Of a DNA stretch of 64,000 nucleotides, positions 33,762-43,773 are shown one piece after another. Position numbers and translations under genes: made by a program. Source of the stretch: Deltaproteobacteria bacterium (GTDB lineage Bacteria > Desulfobacterota > Syntrophia > Syntrophales > UBA2210); contig JAFGTS010000029.1 of NCBI GenBank assembly GCA_016933965.1, positions 17,578 to 81,577 of the forward strand, in the 5' to 3' direction. Every line of letters starts with the position of its first letter. Position 1 is the first letter of the stretch. The notes beneath the pieces are model-generated. The model saw only the letters and a list, made by a program, of their open reading frames with translations, did not search any database and was not told the DNA's origin.

Positions 33762-35148
33762 GCATGTCGGAGAACTCCTGCCATTCTTTCAGTTTTCTCT
33801 GAAGGGTTCGCAGCCCGATACCGAGGATCTTTGCCGCCTGTGTCCGGTTTCCGTGTGTTTTTTCAAGGGCATGGCGGATATGTATCTTTTCAAGTTCGGC
33901 AAGCGTCATGATATCCTCGGCCCTTCTCAATGGCGGGGTATACGAGGAAAGAAGATCGCTGACAGCGGCCGGTGTCAGGGTGCTGCTCGTTTCCATCAGA
34001 ACGGCCTTGGCGATGATGTTTTCCAGTTCCCGGACATTCCCCGGCAGGGGGTGTGCCATCAGGCAGTGGATCAATTCCGGTTCAATGGAAAGTATGGTTT
34101 TGCTGTTCTTGTTCGCGTGGATCTTCATGAAATGCTCGGCCAGGGGTCGCAGGTCGTCCTCTCGTTCCCGCAGGGGGGGGATTTTGATGTGGAACATGTT
34201 CAGCCGGTAGAAGAGGTCTTCGCGGAATCGTTCGTTCTGGATCTCATCCAGGATGTCCTTGTTCGTTGCCGATATGATCCGTATGTCCACATTTCTCACT
34301 TTCGTACTGCCCAGGCGGTATAATTCACGCTCCTGGATGACACGGAGCATCTTTCCCTGCAGTGACGGGTCCAGTTCGGTTATTTCATCGAGAAAGAGCG
34401 TTCCCCCGCGGGCGGCCTCGAAAAATCCCTTTTTGTCCGAGACGGCTCCCGTGTAAGCGCCCTTTTCATGACCGAAGAAGTCATCTTCGAAGAGGGTCTT
34501 GCTGAAAGATGCCATGTTTACGGCCACAAAAGGGCCGTCGGAACGATTGCTCAGAGAGTGGATGATCCGGGCTATCATTTCTTTACCCGTTCCGGACTCA
34601 CCGGTAATGACGATATTGTAATCCGTGGGCGCCGCTACTTCCACCTGGTGGAAAACCATTGCCATCGAAGGGTCGGCGGCAATCATATGGCTGAACGCCT
34701 CGGGATGTTTCAAGTCCTTGAATCGCGGGTTTCTTTCGAAGAGCGCGAGCTTGTTCTTCAGGTTATGCCGCTCCAGTGCGCGGTTGACGACGATAATGAG
34801 TTTTTCGCTGTCGATTGGTTTTACCAGGTAATCGTAGGCACCGTATTTCATGGCCTGGACCGCGGAGGCCACATCGTCGACGGCCGTTACGATGATGCAT
34901 TCAATGGAAGGAAATTCCTCCTTTATCTCTTTCAAGAGGTCCATGCCGCCCAGGTTGGGCATGACCAGGTCGAGCAATATGAGATGAAAACTGTTGTTCC
35001 GGACAAAATCCATGACCCGGCGGCTGTCCGATATCAGTGCCGGTTCCGGCATGCCGGCGCTGATCAGCGCCGCCTTCATGCTGAGCAGAAGGCCCACATC
35101 ATCATCCACGACCAGAACCGGTGTATTCTGACGGGGTATCGATTCCAT
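33754..35148 (-). CDS. NtrC-family sigma-54-dependent response regulator
   Basis: Start 35148 (ATG, with GGAAGG upstream) gives 464 residues; a GTG 12 bases earlier overlaps the kinase stop and is the alternative. Domains are a receiver (Asp60 in LILLDLVMP), an AAA+ sigma-54 activation domain (Walker A GESGTGKE; the sigma-54 contact loop reads GAYTGA in place of GAFTGA; GGTLFLDEI), and a Fis-type helix-turn-helix (NRTQAAKILGIGLRTLQRKL). It activates sigma-54 promoters when phosphorylated by the kinase encoded just upstream. Confidence 0.93.
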   Translation of the reverse strand: MESIPRQNTPVLVVDDDVGLLLSMKAALISAGMPEPALISDSRRVMDFVRNNSFHLILLDLVMPNLGGMDLLKEIKEEFPSIECIIVTAVDDVASAVQAMKYGAYDYLVKPIDSEKLIIVVNRALERHNLKNKLALFERNPRFKDLKHPEAFSHMIAADPSMAMVFHQVEVAAPTDYNIVITGESGTGKEMIARIIHSLSNRSDGPFVAVNMASFSKTLFEDDFFGHEKGAYTGAVSDKKGFFEAARGGTLFLDEITELDPSLQGKMLRVIQERELYRLGSTKVRNVDIRIISATNKDILDEIQNERFREDLFYRLNMFHIKIPPLREREDDLRPLAEHFMKIHANKNSKTILSIEPELIHCLMAHPLPGNVRELENIIAKAVLMETSSTLTPAAVSDLLSSYTPPLRRAEDIMTLAELEKIHIRHALEKTHGNRTQAAKILGIGLRTLQRKLKEWQEFSDMPD

Positions 35149-35156
35149 TACGTGTA

Positions 35157-37805
35157 TCACCTTCCGGTATCGGCGGGAACGGCCGGGAAGAGGATTGTGA
35201 AGGTTGTCCCTTTTCCGGGGGTGCTCTCGAAGGAAATTTGTCCTCCATGAGCTTCCACGAGGTTGTACGTGATGGGAAGTCCGAGTCCCGTTCCTCCCTC
35301 GGACTGTCGTGTCGTGACGAAGGGGTCGAATATCCTGTCCGCGATGGAGGGGTCGATACCCTTACCGTTGTCCTCGATGGAGAGGACCACCTTCCGTGAT
35401 CTCTTCTTCAGCTCCGTGGATATGCGGATCGTGCCGCCCGATTCATCAAGGGCTTGAACGGCGTTAATGGTGATGTTCATGACGATCTGCTCGATGCTCT
35501 GGAGATTGCCTTCGATCATGGGATGGTCACCGGAGAGATTCAGCTCGAGATTGATGCCCGACTTTCTCAGGGTTGTTTCGATGAGACGGATGGCGTTTTC
35601 AACGGCCTGGTTCACGGAAACGGGCACTTTTTCCGATATGCTCGACTGCCGGGAATAATGCTTGAGATTTTCAACGGTCCTGACAACCCGGTTCGCCGCC
35701 ATCTTCATGTCCGCGAGCAGGACGGGGAGGTTTTCCTTCAGAAAATCATAGGTGAGGCCGCCGTACTTTGCGCCGGGGTTCTTTTTTGCGTCCTCTTCGA
35801 TCAGGGGGATTACATCATTCCAGACCTTTTGCATAAGCGGCATATCGAAAATGATCTTGTTCACGGGATTATTGATCTCGTGGGCGACGCCGGCCACGAG
35901 TGTTCCCAGGGCTTCCATTTTCTGGGCGTGCAGGAGCTGGGCCTCCAGGTGCTTCTTTTCATCTTCCGCGCGTTTCTTGTTGGTAATATCGTCAATCATT
36001 GCAATGAAATAGAGGGGCTTATCGTTTTCATCCTGAACGACGGAAGCGGTCAGGCTTGCCCAAATGAATCCTCCATCTTTCTTTATGTACCGTTTTTCGG
36101 TCTTATAAAACCGCTCATCACCCTGCAACAATCGCGCCACTTCCTTCTTGTCCTGTTCGGCGTGCTCATGGTGGGTGATGTCAAGGTATGTTTTGCCGAT
36201 CAGTTCGGATTCTTCATAGCCCAGCATTGAACAGATCCGGGTATTGACCTGCTCGAACCGGTAGCCGAGGCTCAGGACCGCTATGCCGAGTGCCCCCCCT
36301 TCGAATATCCGGCGGAACCGCTCTTCATTTTCCCGCAGGCGGTTCTCTGTTCGCTTGCGCTGCGTGATATCCCGAAAAATTCCCTGCATCACCCGTTCAC
36401 CCTGAATGGTTATGAGCTCCGACATGATCTCAACGGGGACCTGCGTTCCGTCGATCCGCTGAACGATGCTCTCGGATATGGGGTCGATCCGTTTGGCGTG
36501 ATTACTGAACACGGTGGCGGCATCACGCCGGTGTTCCGGTGGATGCAGGCGGGACTGGTGCAGGCCCACCAGGTCGTTCTTCGACATTCCGAGCAGGCGG
36601 CAGGCCGCTGGATTCACATCGATGATGATTCCCGTATCTGTCGAGGCAAGGAATATGGCGTCCGGTGCCCCTTCAAAAAGGCTCCGGAACCGCGCTTCGT
36701 TTTCCCTGAGCTCCTTCGTCCGTTTCCGTACCTCCCTCCTGAGGAGCTCGGACCATCGGTGTGTCGTGAAAAAGGTAAATCCACCGGCGATGAGAAGAAT
36801 GATAATGATGGAAGCGAAGGTGTTCAGGGCGGTTGTTCCCGCGCTTCGCAGGATGTAATCGACCTCGTCGGTGGGTGCCACCACAGCGACCGACCAGGTC
36901 TGGTTGACGACCCGTGCCGGGCAGTAAGCGATGAGCTTCTCGATCCGCCCTGTCTGGCCGCGGTGCCATCCCGAGATATAACGGCCGATCCCCTCCCTTC
37001 CGGCAAGCGTTCCCCGCTGTATGTTGTTGATCGATTCGAAGGACAGTTCCGGGGCTTTTTCCCTTCTCACCGTGAAGGCGCTCCTGCCCACGAAGTCCTC
37101 GAAGTAGTGGGCAAGAAAATACCCTTCCTGATTGATAAGCCAGGCATATCCCGTTTCTCCCGAAACGATGGGGGAGATGAAAACATCTGCGATGGACTGC
37201 AGGTTGAAGGAGACGACCAGAATGCCCTTGAAAATCTTGTCATCATCCTCTCCCGGTCCCCTCGTGTACACGGGAGCGGCCATTCTGATACGGTTTTCCC
37301 CTATTTCGTTGACGGTGATGCCTGAGAGGATGACATTCCCCGTTTCCCGTGCGTTTTTGAAGTATTGGTCTTCTTCGTAATCCCTGCCGATCAGGTCCTC
37401 ACGCCATCCATCGGAGGGATAGATGCACTTAAGATACCCGTTCTCGTCGATGCGCCGGATCGAGGTCCGGGGAATGAAGCCGAGATACATGTTCTGCATG
37501 TATTCCAGGCAGGTCGGTGTCATCAGCTGGATCGATCTGACCTTTGTTGCCGAGACCAGCGCGGCGCGCACCTCGCTGAAGTAGGTCTCGATACCTGCGG
37601 CGGCGGAGCGGGCAAGAATCAACTGCTGTTCATTGAACTGACTCAGGGCTGCCTGCCGGCTTGCCTGGTAGGTCTGGTAACCGAGAAATGCCGTCAAGGC
37701 CACGGCAACGGCGGTGATGAAAACGATGAACACCTGGATGCGCATCCAGGGACTGCGGATGTCGTCTCGCGAGTCGTCGACTTCGGTATTCGGGGGCATG
37801 TTCAC
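35157..37805 (-). CDS. Membrane sensor histidine kinase with periplasmic Cache-type and PAS domains
   Basis: The 882-residue protein has a first membrane helix (about 25-45) and a periplasmic double-Cache-like sensor of roughly 280 residues (with YLKCIYPSDGWREDLIGRDY and GETGYAWLINQEGYFLAHY regions). A second membrane helix follows near 330. Two PAS domains come next (RFRSLFEGAPDAIFLA and RFRRIFEGGALGIAVL), then a HisKA domain with the phospho-acceptor His in VAGVAHEINNP and an ATPase domain (DNGKGIDPS, GGTGLGLPI). It senses an external small molecule, perhaps an organic acid, and phosphorylates the NtrC-type regulator that overlaps its 3' end. Confidence 0.92.
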   Translation of the reverse strand: MNMPPNTEVDDSRDDIRSPWMRIQVFIVFITAVAVALTAFLGYQTYQASRQAALSQFNEQQLILARSAAAGIETYFSEVRAALVSATKVRSIQLMTPTCLEYMQNMYLGFIPRTSIRRIDENGYLKCIYPSDGWREDLIGRDYEEDQYFKNARETGNVILSGITVNEIGENRIRMAAPVYTRGPGEDDDKIFKGILVVSFNLQSIADVFISPIVSGETGYAWLINQEGYFLAHYFEDFVGRSAFTVRREKAPELSFESINNIQRGTLAGREGIGRYISGWHRGQTGRIEKLIAYCPARVVNQTWSVAVVAPTDEVDYILRSAGTTALNTFASIIIILLIAGGFTFFTTHRWSELLRREVRKRTKELRENEARFRSLFEGAPDAIFLASTDTGIIIDVNPAACRLLGMSKNDLVGLHQSRLHPPEHRRDAATVFSNHAKRIDPISESIVQRIDGTQVPVEIMSELITIQGERVMQGIFRDITQRKRTENRLRENEERFRRIFEGGALGIAVLSLGYRFEQVNTRICSMLGYEESELIGKTYLDITHHEHAEQDKKEVARLLQGDERFYKTEKRYIKKDGGFIWASLTASVVQDENDKPLYFIAMIDDITNKKRAEDEKKHLEAQLLHAQKMEALGTLVAGVAHEINNPVNKIIFDMPLMQKVWNDVIPLIEEDAKKNPGAKYGGLTYDFLKENLPVLLADMKMAANRVVRTVENLKHYSRQSSISEKVPVSVNQAVENAIRLIETTLRKSGINLELNLSGDHPMIEGNLQSIEQIVMNITINAVQALDESGGTIRISTELKKRSRKVVLSIEDNGKGIDPSIADRIFDPFVTTRQSEGGTGLGLPITYNLVEAHGGQISFESTPGKGTTFTILFPAVPADTGR

Positions 37806-37970
37806 AATCTCCCGGATAGACAGGCTTTAACGGTAATGTGTGTGATACTTGAAGGAAATTGATGGCATATTCGGCCGGAAGATGCAAGCATCAAGTTACC
37901 CGCTTTCCCCGTTCCGCGGCGGGGCTGGCCGCCGGCGCCGATGCCGTTCGCCTGGAGGCATCCTGCGATA

Positions 37971-39428
37971 TCATTTTTTCCAGAACTCGGGCGTAAGGAG
38001 AACAAGGACAGTGTAAATCTCAAGTCTTCCCGCCAGCATGCACAGGGAGAGGACCCACTTGCCCGTCATGGGGATCTCCGAATAGGTCATGGACGGCCCG
38101 ACACCTGCGAAACCGGGACCCACATTACCGATCGTGGCCGCCACGGAAGAGAAAGCCGTCATGACATCGAGGCCGAGCATCGTCATGACCAGTGACGCCG
38201 CTGCCGTCAGGGTGATATAGAGCGCGAAAAAGCCCCAGATGCTGGCCATTGTCTGGGGATAAATGATCTTCTTGCCGAGTTTGACCGCCGTTACGGCATG
38301 AGGGTGGACCAGGTGATAGAGTTCTTTATAACTGTGCTTGAGTATCAACAGTATTCTCAAGCACTTGATGCTTCCTCCCGTGGACCCTGCCGAGCCGCCG
38401 ATAAACATCAGAAGAATGAGAATGATCTTGGAAAGGGCGGGCCATCCGTCAAAATCAGCCGTTGTGAACCCCGTCGTGGTCATGATGGAAACGACCTGGA
38501 ACGAGGCATACCGGAGAGATGACCCCGACCCCCCTGCCTCCTGGTGATGTTGATGCAGATCACAGGTGACCAGGATCACGGCTATGGCTATGACGGCGAT
38601 ATAGAAGCGGAATTCGCTGTTGGAAAAAAGGGACCTCACATTGCCGATGATCAGGCTGTAGTGGAGTGTGAAATTGACCCCCGCGGCGAGCATGAAAAAG
38701 GTGATCACCGAGTCAATGAAAGGACTGTGGAAGTGGGCGATGCTGGCGTCGTGAGTGGAGAACCCTCCCGTCGCCATGGTCGTGAAGGTGTGGCACAGCG
38801 CATCGAACACGCTCATGCCCCCGCAGAGCAGGAGGATGAATTCCACGGTGGAGATAATAAAATAGACGATCCAGAGGGTACGTGCCGTTTCCGTCACCCG
38901 GGGCGTCAGTTTGTCTTTCACAGGGCTCGGAAGTTCCGCCTTGTAGAGCTGCATGCCGCCGACGCCCAGCAGGGGAAAGATAGCGATGGAGAGGATAATG
39001 ATCCCCATGCCGCCGAACCACTGGGTCATGGAGCGCCAGAAAAGGATGCCGTGGGGAAGTGAGTCTATGTGATCGATGACCGTCGCGCCCGTAGTGGTGA
39101 ATCCCGATATCGACTCGAAGAAGGCGTCGCCGAAGGAAGGGACCGTCCCGTGCACCATGTAGGGGATCGCCCCGAAGGCGCCTGCGCAAAGCCACCCCGC
39201 CGCGACGATGAGAAATCCTTCCCGGTGTGTCAGGCTGACGTCACCGTCCGAAGGCCTGAAAAGATGGTACAGAAGAGCGCCCGCAAGGGTGGTGATACCG
39301 GCGGACGCCGCAAAGGCGATCAGATCGTTTTCCCCGTAGAAAAGGGACCACGCCAGGGGAAGAACCATGGTAAGGCCGAGGAAGAACAGAAAAGTCCCCA
39401 GTATATAGAGGATATTTTTTGCGCTCAT
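37971..39428 (-). CDS. trkH: Trk potassium uptake transmembrane protein
   Basis: The 485-residue membrane protein has the TrkH pore repeats: SGFTTTGATVI, ATGGFSTHDASI, TTTGFTTADF and IGNVGPGFAGVGP in the four P-loops. It forms the potassium channel of the Trk system and is gated by the TrkA protein encoded upstream, whose gene overlaps it by four bases. Confidence 0.95.
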   Translation of the reverse strand: MSAKNILYILGTFLFFLGLTMVLPLAWSLFYGENDLIAFAASAGITTLAGALLYHLFRPSDGDVSLTHREGFLIVAAGWLCAGAFGAIPYMVHGTVPSFGDAFFESISGFTTTGATVIDHIDSLPHGILFWRSMTQWFGGMGIIILSIAIFPLLGVGGMQLYKAELPSPVKDKLTPRVTETARTLWIVYFIISTVEFILLLCGGMSVFDALCHTFTTMATGGFSTHDASIAHFHSPFIDSVITFFMLAAGVNFTLHYSLIIGNVRSLFSNSEFRFYIAVIAIAVILVTCDLHQHHQEAGGSGSSLRYASFQVVSIMTTTGFTTADFDGWPALSKIILILLMFIGGSAGSTGGSIKCLRILLILKHSYKELYHLVHPHAVTAVKLGKKIIYPQTMASIWGFFALYITLTAAASLVMTMLGLDVMTAFSSVAATIGNVGPGFAGVGPSMTYSEIPMTGKWVLSLCMLAGRLEIYTVLVLLTPEFWKK

Positions 39429-40789
39429 CCGAAATAATCCATTTTGACGGTCAGGATCTTTTCTACCTTTGGAATGGCGGAACGCAGGGTGACGAGAATG
39501 ACATGATCACCGGGAAGAATGATCGTTTCCCCCCAGGGAATGATGACCTGGTTGTCCCGCAGGACGGCGCCGATGATGGTGCCCTTGGGGAAATTGATAT
39601 CCTTCAGAGGTCTGTTCGTGATTTCCGATGTTTCAAGAGCGATGAACTCCACGGCTTCCGCCTTTTCATCGCGGAGCGGGGTGGCCGAAATGATCTTTCC
39701 CTTCCGGATAAAATGAAGGATCTTGCCGATCGTCGCGTGCCGGGGATTCATGACCCCGTCGATGCCCACCCGTTCCACAATGTTGCTGTAATCTATCTTG
39801 TTTATCAGGCAGATGGACTTTTTCGCTCCCAGTTGCTTCGCCAGGAGGGCCCCCAGGACATTGGCCTCCTCGTCATCGGTTACGGCAACGAAGTAGTCGG
39901 CATCCTTGATGTTCTCCTCCCGCAGGAGGTCCTGGCTGGTACCGTCGCCGCGGAGGATGATCGCCTTGTCGAGGGTGCAGGCCAGCGTATCGCACCGCTC
40001 CTGGTCCTTCTCGATGATCTTGGTCAACACACCTTTTTTTTCGAGCATCTCCGCGAGCATCAGTCCTGTAGAACCGCCGCCGAGGATGAAGACCCGCTGG
40101 GGCTCTTCCGTGTTCTTCCCGAAGAAGCGCAGGATGCTGCGAACATGCTCCGAGGGGGCGAAAAAGAACAGGTGGTCCTTTTCCCTGATCACGGACTTTC
40201 CCGAGGGGATAATCGGTTCATCCTTCCTGGTGATGGAAGCAATGAGGATGTCGTGACCGTACATCTCCTTGATCTGCTGAAGGCTTTTCCCCACGGCGAC
40301 GCATTCGGGGTCGACATAGAACGCGGCGAGCTTGATATTTCCGCCGGCGAAGTCGATGACTTCCGACGCCCCCGGGTATTCCATAAGGTTCATGGCGTTG
40401 AGTACCGCCTCACGCTCGGGATTGATTCGAAGGTCGATGTTCAGGTGACTCTTGTCGAAGAGGGCGGAGTTGCTGTTGAGGTCCGGGTTGCGGATCCGCG
40501 CGATCTTCAGGGGGACGTTCGACTGTGTGGAGGCGAGGAGGCAGGCGACGATGTTCGTCTCGTCGCTGTCGGTCACGGCGACGACCATTTCCGATTGTTC
40601 GAGTCGCGCCTTTTTGAGGATCTGGGGGCTGCTTCCGCTGCCGACGATCGTCTGGACGTCGAGGTTTTCAGCCACATATTTGAGGCGTTCCTCGTTCTTG
40701 TCGATAATGATGAGGTCGTTTCCCTCTTTTGAGAGGATATCGGCGATATTGTAACCAACCTCGCCGGCGCCTATCACGACTACCCTCAT
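39425..40789 (-). CDS. trkA: Trk potassium uptake regulator TrkA
   Basis: The 454-residue cytoplasmic protein holds two RCK units, each with a nucleotide-binding motif (VIGAGEVGYNIADIL near residue 5, FILGGGSTGLMLAEML near 230) and a TrkA_C domain. It binds NAD(H) or ATP and controls the TrkH channel. It is the first gene of the trkA-trkH pair. Confidence 0.95.
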   Translation of the reverse strand: MRVVVIGAGEVGYNIADILSKEGNDLIIIDKNEERLKYVAENLDVQTIVGSGSSPQILKKARLEQSEMVVAVTDSDETNIVACLLASTQSNVPLKIARIRNPDLNSNSALFDKSHLNIDLRINPEREAVLNAMNLMEYPGASEVIDFAGGNIKLAAFYVDPECVAVGKSLQQIKEMYGHDILIASITRKDEPIIPSGKSVIREKDHLFFFAPSEHVRSILRFFGKNTEEPQRVFILGGGSTGLMLAEMLEKKGVLTKIIEKDQERCDTLACTLDKAIILRGDGTSQDLLREENIKDADYFVAVTDDEEANVLGALLAKQLGAKKSICLINKIDYSNIVERVGIDGVMNPRHATIGKILHFIRKGKIISATPLRDEKAEAVEFIALETSEITNRPLKDINFPKGTIIGAVLRDNQVIIPWGETIILPGDHVILVTLRSAIPKVEKILTVKMDYFG

Positions 40790-40817
40790 ATGTTCACTCC
40801 GTTAATCCCCCTGCCGG

Positions 40818-41336
40818 TCACGACCGGTGGAACTCATTTATACCATCAAAGATGTCGGTGACATAGTGTTTTTCTCCGAGGATCCGAGCCGACACCGTTC
40901 TTTTTCCCCTTTTTATACGGTCGAATTGGTCCGCCATACCCCGCAGCAGTGATGATGCCATGGCCGGGATCGGCAGTGAACACCGCCCGGCGCCGGGTAT
41001 GTCGACGGCGAAATCATCAAGCGCCAGGGCGGTGAGCGCTCCGGCTATCGTTCGTCCCGCTTCATGGAGAGAATCACAACCGAGGTGGTCCGAGGAACCG
41101 AGACCGATGAGCAGGAGTGTTTTCGGCGAGAGCCTCCAGCGGGGCAGGATGGCGACCTGTTCTCCCTCGACGGCCGATATCTTTCCGGCCGCGAGAAGAC
41201 GGGATACCAGACCGTTCAGATGCCAGTCCGCCTCTCCCGGAAATCCCCGGGGCGGCCGCTCATCGGAAAACAGCCCCAGAACCAGGGCCGCCGGGGTCCG
41301 GCCGTCAAGGGGACCCGTCAATACGTCAACCTTCAT
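40818..41336 (-). CDS. Stand-alone N-terminal domain of leucyl aminopeptidase (M17_N-like)
   Basis: The 172-residue protein begins MKVDVLTGPLDGRTPAALVLGLF and includes ILPRWRLSPKTLLLIGLGSS and AGRTIAGAL. This matches the macro-like N-terminal domain of cytosol aminopeptidases (PepA). The catalytic M17 domain with its metal ligands is absent; the frame ends normally. Start 41336 follows the family's usual beginning; ATG 41354 is possible. It is last in the nusB string. A regulatory or ligand-binding role is more likely than peptidase activity. Confidence 0.7.
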   Translation of the reverse strand: MKVDVLTGPLDGRTPAALVLGLFSDERPPRGFPGEADWHLNGLVSRLLAAGKISAVEGEQVAILPRWRLSPKTLLLIGLGSSDHLGCDSLHEAGRTIAGALTALALDDFAVDIPGAGRCSLPIPAMASSLLRGMADQFDRIKRGKRTVSARILGEKHYVTDIFDGINEFHRS

Positions 41337-41561
41337 GCCTTCGTAAAGGGTCATACACGGTAACGGATGGAACGGCTTTTGTAAAAAACTCGGGAAGCGC
41401 GGCACGCACATCCCGGCAACGGAGCGTAAAGTGCGCGAAGAACAAAGCAAAATTCGGGACCATGATGCTCCCGATCCCTCCTCATCCCTGACCCCTCTGT
41501 GGGTACAGCGCAATGACGAGGGATAAAACGCGCCGCCGCATATGGACTTCTTACAAAGTCT

Positions 41562-41981
41562 TTAATCTTCATTTCCGACTTTGAGCTTTGAATATATGGC
41601 GTCGAGGATACCGTTGATAAAGGACCCCGAATTTTCGGAACCGTACTCCTTCCCGAGGTCGATGGCTTCGTTAAGGGTCGCCTTCGGCGGTATATCTTCA
41701 CAGTAGAGCAGTTCAAAAACGGCCATCCGAAGGATGTTCTTGTCGACGCGCGCCATCCGGTCCAGTGACCAGTGCTCGGAACAACTCTTGATGAGTCCGT
41801 CTATTTCGCGGATATGGTTCCGTGTCCCCCGGATGAGTTCCGATGCGAAATCCCTGACGTTTTCCGCCACGTCGAAATTCATCCAGTAGAGTTCGATCGC
41901 CTCTTCGGGGTCGATGCGGGAAACATCGACCTGATACAGGACCTGCAATGCAACTTCTCGAGCTTTTCTTCTGTGACCCAT
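41562..41981 (-). CDS. nusB: Transcription antitermination protein NusB
   Basis: The 139-residue all-helical protein has the NusB start GHRRKAREVALQVLYQVD and the ending EAIDLGKEYGSENSGSFING. It joins NusE on boxA RNA to support rRNA antitermination. It follows ribH by 12 bases, a very common pairing. Confidence 0.95.
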   Translation of the reverse strand: MGHRRKAREVALQVLYQVDVSRIDPEEAIELYWMNFDVAENVRDFASELIRGTRNHIREIDGLIKSCSEHWSLDRMARVDKNILRMAVFELLYCEDIPPKATLNEAIDLGKEYGSENSGSFINGILDAIYSKLKVGNED

Positions 41982-41993
41982 GCGTCCCTCTGA

Positions 41994-42464
41994 TCACAGG
42001 AGCTTGAAGAGGTTCACCATCTCGATGGCGGACAGGGCTGCATCCCAGCCTTTATTCCCCGACTTGCTGCCGGCGCGTTCGATCGCCTGTTCAAGGGTGT
42101 CCGCCGTGATGACACCGAAGGCGATGGGCGTTTCGGTTTCAAGGGTCACCATAGCGATGCCTTTAGATACCTCGGCGCTTATGTACTCGAAGTGCGGGGT
42201 GTCACCCCGTATGACGGCCCCCAGGCAGATAACGCCGTCATAGGCGCCGCTCTTGGCCGCTTTCTTTGCCGCCACCGGGATCTCGAACGCACCCGGGACT
42301 CTGACGATGGTGATGCTGTTCTCGTCGGCACCGGACCGTTTCAGGGCATCCAGGGCGCCTTCGATCAGTTTGCCGCAGATGAAATCATTGAACCTGCTGG
42401 CAATGATGCAAAACTTGAGTCCCTTGGCCCCGATCTTTCCTTCAATGATTTTTGGCATGCTCAT
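41994..42464 (-). CDS. ribH: 6,7-dimethyl-8-ribityllumazine synthase
   Basis: The 156-residue protein has the lumazine synthase motifs [30 protein letters not shown] (with the catalytic His) and a C-terminal [13 protein letters not shown]. It condenses the ribityl-diaminopyrimidine with the four-carbon phosphate made by RibB, the step before riboflavin. Confidence 0.96.
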   Translation of the reverse strand: MSMPKIIEGKIGAKGLKFCIIASRFNDFICGKLIEGALDALKRSGADENSITIVRVPGAFEIPVAAKKAAKSGAYDGVICLGAVIRGDTPHFEYISAEVSKGIAMVTLETETPIAFGVITADTLEQAIERAGSKSGNKGWDAALSAIEMVNLFKLL

Positions 42465-42534
42465 CGCTCCGTTACGTTGTGTTCCCGCCGCCTTCCGGAC
42501 GGGTCGTTTTCCCTTTCACGGAAGGAACGCCCTT

Positions 42535-43734
42535 CTAAAATTCCAGAAGGTGTCCCATCTTGTCCTGTTTCGTCTTCAGGTAATGCCGGTTGTTATCATT
42601 CGGTTCGATAATGATCGGCACCCGCTCGACGACCTGGACATCGTATCCCTGAAGCGCCACGATCTTCTTGGGATTGTTCGTCATAAGGCGCATTTTCTTT
42701 ATTCCCAGGTCCACCAGTATCTGAGCGCCGATACCGTAATCCCGCAGGTCGTCCTTGAAGCCGAGCTCGATGTTCGCTTCCACGGTATCTCTGCCTTTTT
42801 CCTGAAGGTCGTACGCCTTTATCTTGTTCGTGAGGCCGATACCGCGACCCTCCTGGTGCATGTAGACGATGGCGCCCTTGCCCTCTTCGTCGACCATCTT
42901 CATCGCCTGGTGAAGCTGATCGCCGCAGTCGCACCTGAGCGAACCGAAGAGATCTCCCGTAACGCATTCCGAATGGACCCGGACGAGAACTTCATCGTCA
43001 GGGCCGATGTCGCCCTTGACCAGGGCGATATGTTTCATGTCGTCCACATCGTTTTCATAGATGATGATCCTGAACTCACCGCCGTACTTCGTGGGGAGGG
43101 TCGCCTCGGCGGCCCTCCTGATGAGACGCTCGTTCTGCATCCTGAATTCGATCAGGTCGGCGATGGTGACGATCTTGAGGCCGTGTTCCCCGGCGAACAC
43201 CTCCAGATCGGGCATGCGTGCCATCGTCCCGTCATCCTTCATGATCTCGCAGATGACCCCCGCCGGTTTCAGCCCTGCCAGGCGGGCCAGGTCCACGGAG
43301 CCTTCCGTCTGCCCCGTTCTGACCAGGACGCCTCCTTTCCGGGCCTGTATGGGGAATATGTGTCCCGGCGTGACAATGTCGTCCGGCGTCGCGTCATCAC
43401 CGATCGCCGTCAGGATCGTCGTGGCCCGGTCATAGGCGGAAATGCCCGTCGTCACGCCGCGCTTCGCCTCGATCGAGACGGTAAAGGCCGTTCCGAAACG
43501 GGACTTGTTGTCGGAGCTCATGGGGGTGAGTTTCAATTTTTCAGCGACTTCTTCCGCGAGGGAGAGGCAGATGAGCCCCCTGCCGTGTTTCGCCATGAAA
43601 TTGATGGCTTCCGGTGTGGTGAACTCCGCCCCTATGCAGAGATCACCTTCATTTTCCCGGTCCTCGTCGTCGACGAGAATGATCATTTTCCCCTGCTTTA
43701 TGTCATCGATTGCTTCTTTGATTGTGCTGATCAT
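42535..43734 (-). CDS. ribBA: Bifunctional DHBP synthase / GTP cyclohydrolase II
   Basis: The 399-residue protein joins RibB (1-200: [32 protein letters not shown]) to RibA (205-399: [21 protein letters not shown] with the zinc cysteines, [10 protein letters not shown]). The two halves make the two starting blocks of riboflavin from ribulose-5-phosphate and GTP. It lies between ribE and ribH. The 39-base gap upstream is too short for an FMN riboswitch. Confidence 0.96.
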   Translation of the reverse strand: MISTIKEAIDDIKQGKMIILVDDEDRENEGDLCIGAEFTTPEAINFMAKHGRGLICLSLAEEVAEKLKLTPMSSDNKSRFGTAFTVSIEAKRGVTTGISAYDRATTILTAIGDDATPDDIVTPGHIFPIQARKGGVLVRTGQTEGSVDLARLAGLKPAGVICEIMKDDGTMARMPDLEVFAGEHGLKIVTIADLIEFRMQNERLIRRAAEATLPTKYGGEFRIIIYENDVDDMKHIALVKGDIGPDDEVLVRVHSECVTGDLFGSLRCDCGDQLHQAMKMVDEEGKGAIVYMHQEGRGIGLTNKIKAYDLQEKGRDTVEANIELGFKDDLRDYGIGAQILVDLGIKKMRLMTNNPKKIVALQGYDVQVVERVPIIIEPNDNNRHYLKTKQDKMGHLLEF

Positions 43735-43773
43735 GTCTGTTCCTCTTTATATATTCAATTGCGCGGTGCCTTC

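Noticed and set aside
37806..37970. GC-rich inverted segments between trkH and the sensor kinase gene, considered as a terminator
   Set aside because: Short pairings exist, but no stem is followed by a T-run on the minus strand, so I could not support a terminator.
39419..40732. 437-residue open frame on the plus strand
   Set aside because: It is the antisense shadow of trkA, which has clear nucleotide-binding motifs in the other strand.
43735..43773. FMN riboswitch before ribBA
   Set aside because: The gap is only 39 bases, and none of the conserved riboswitch core could fit.
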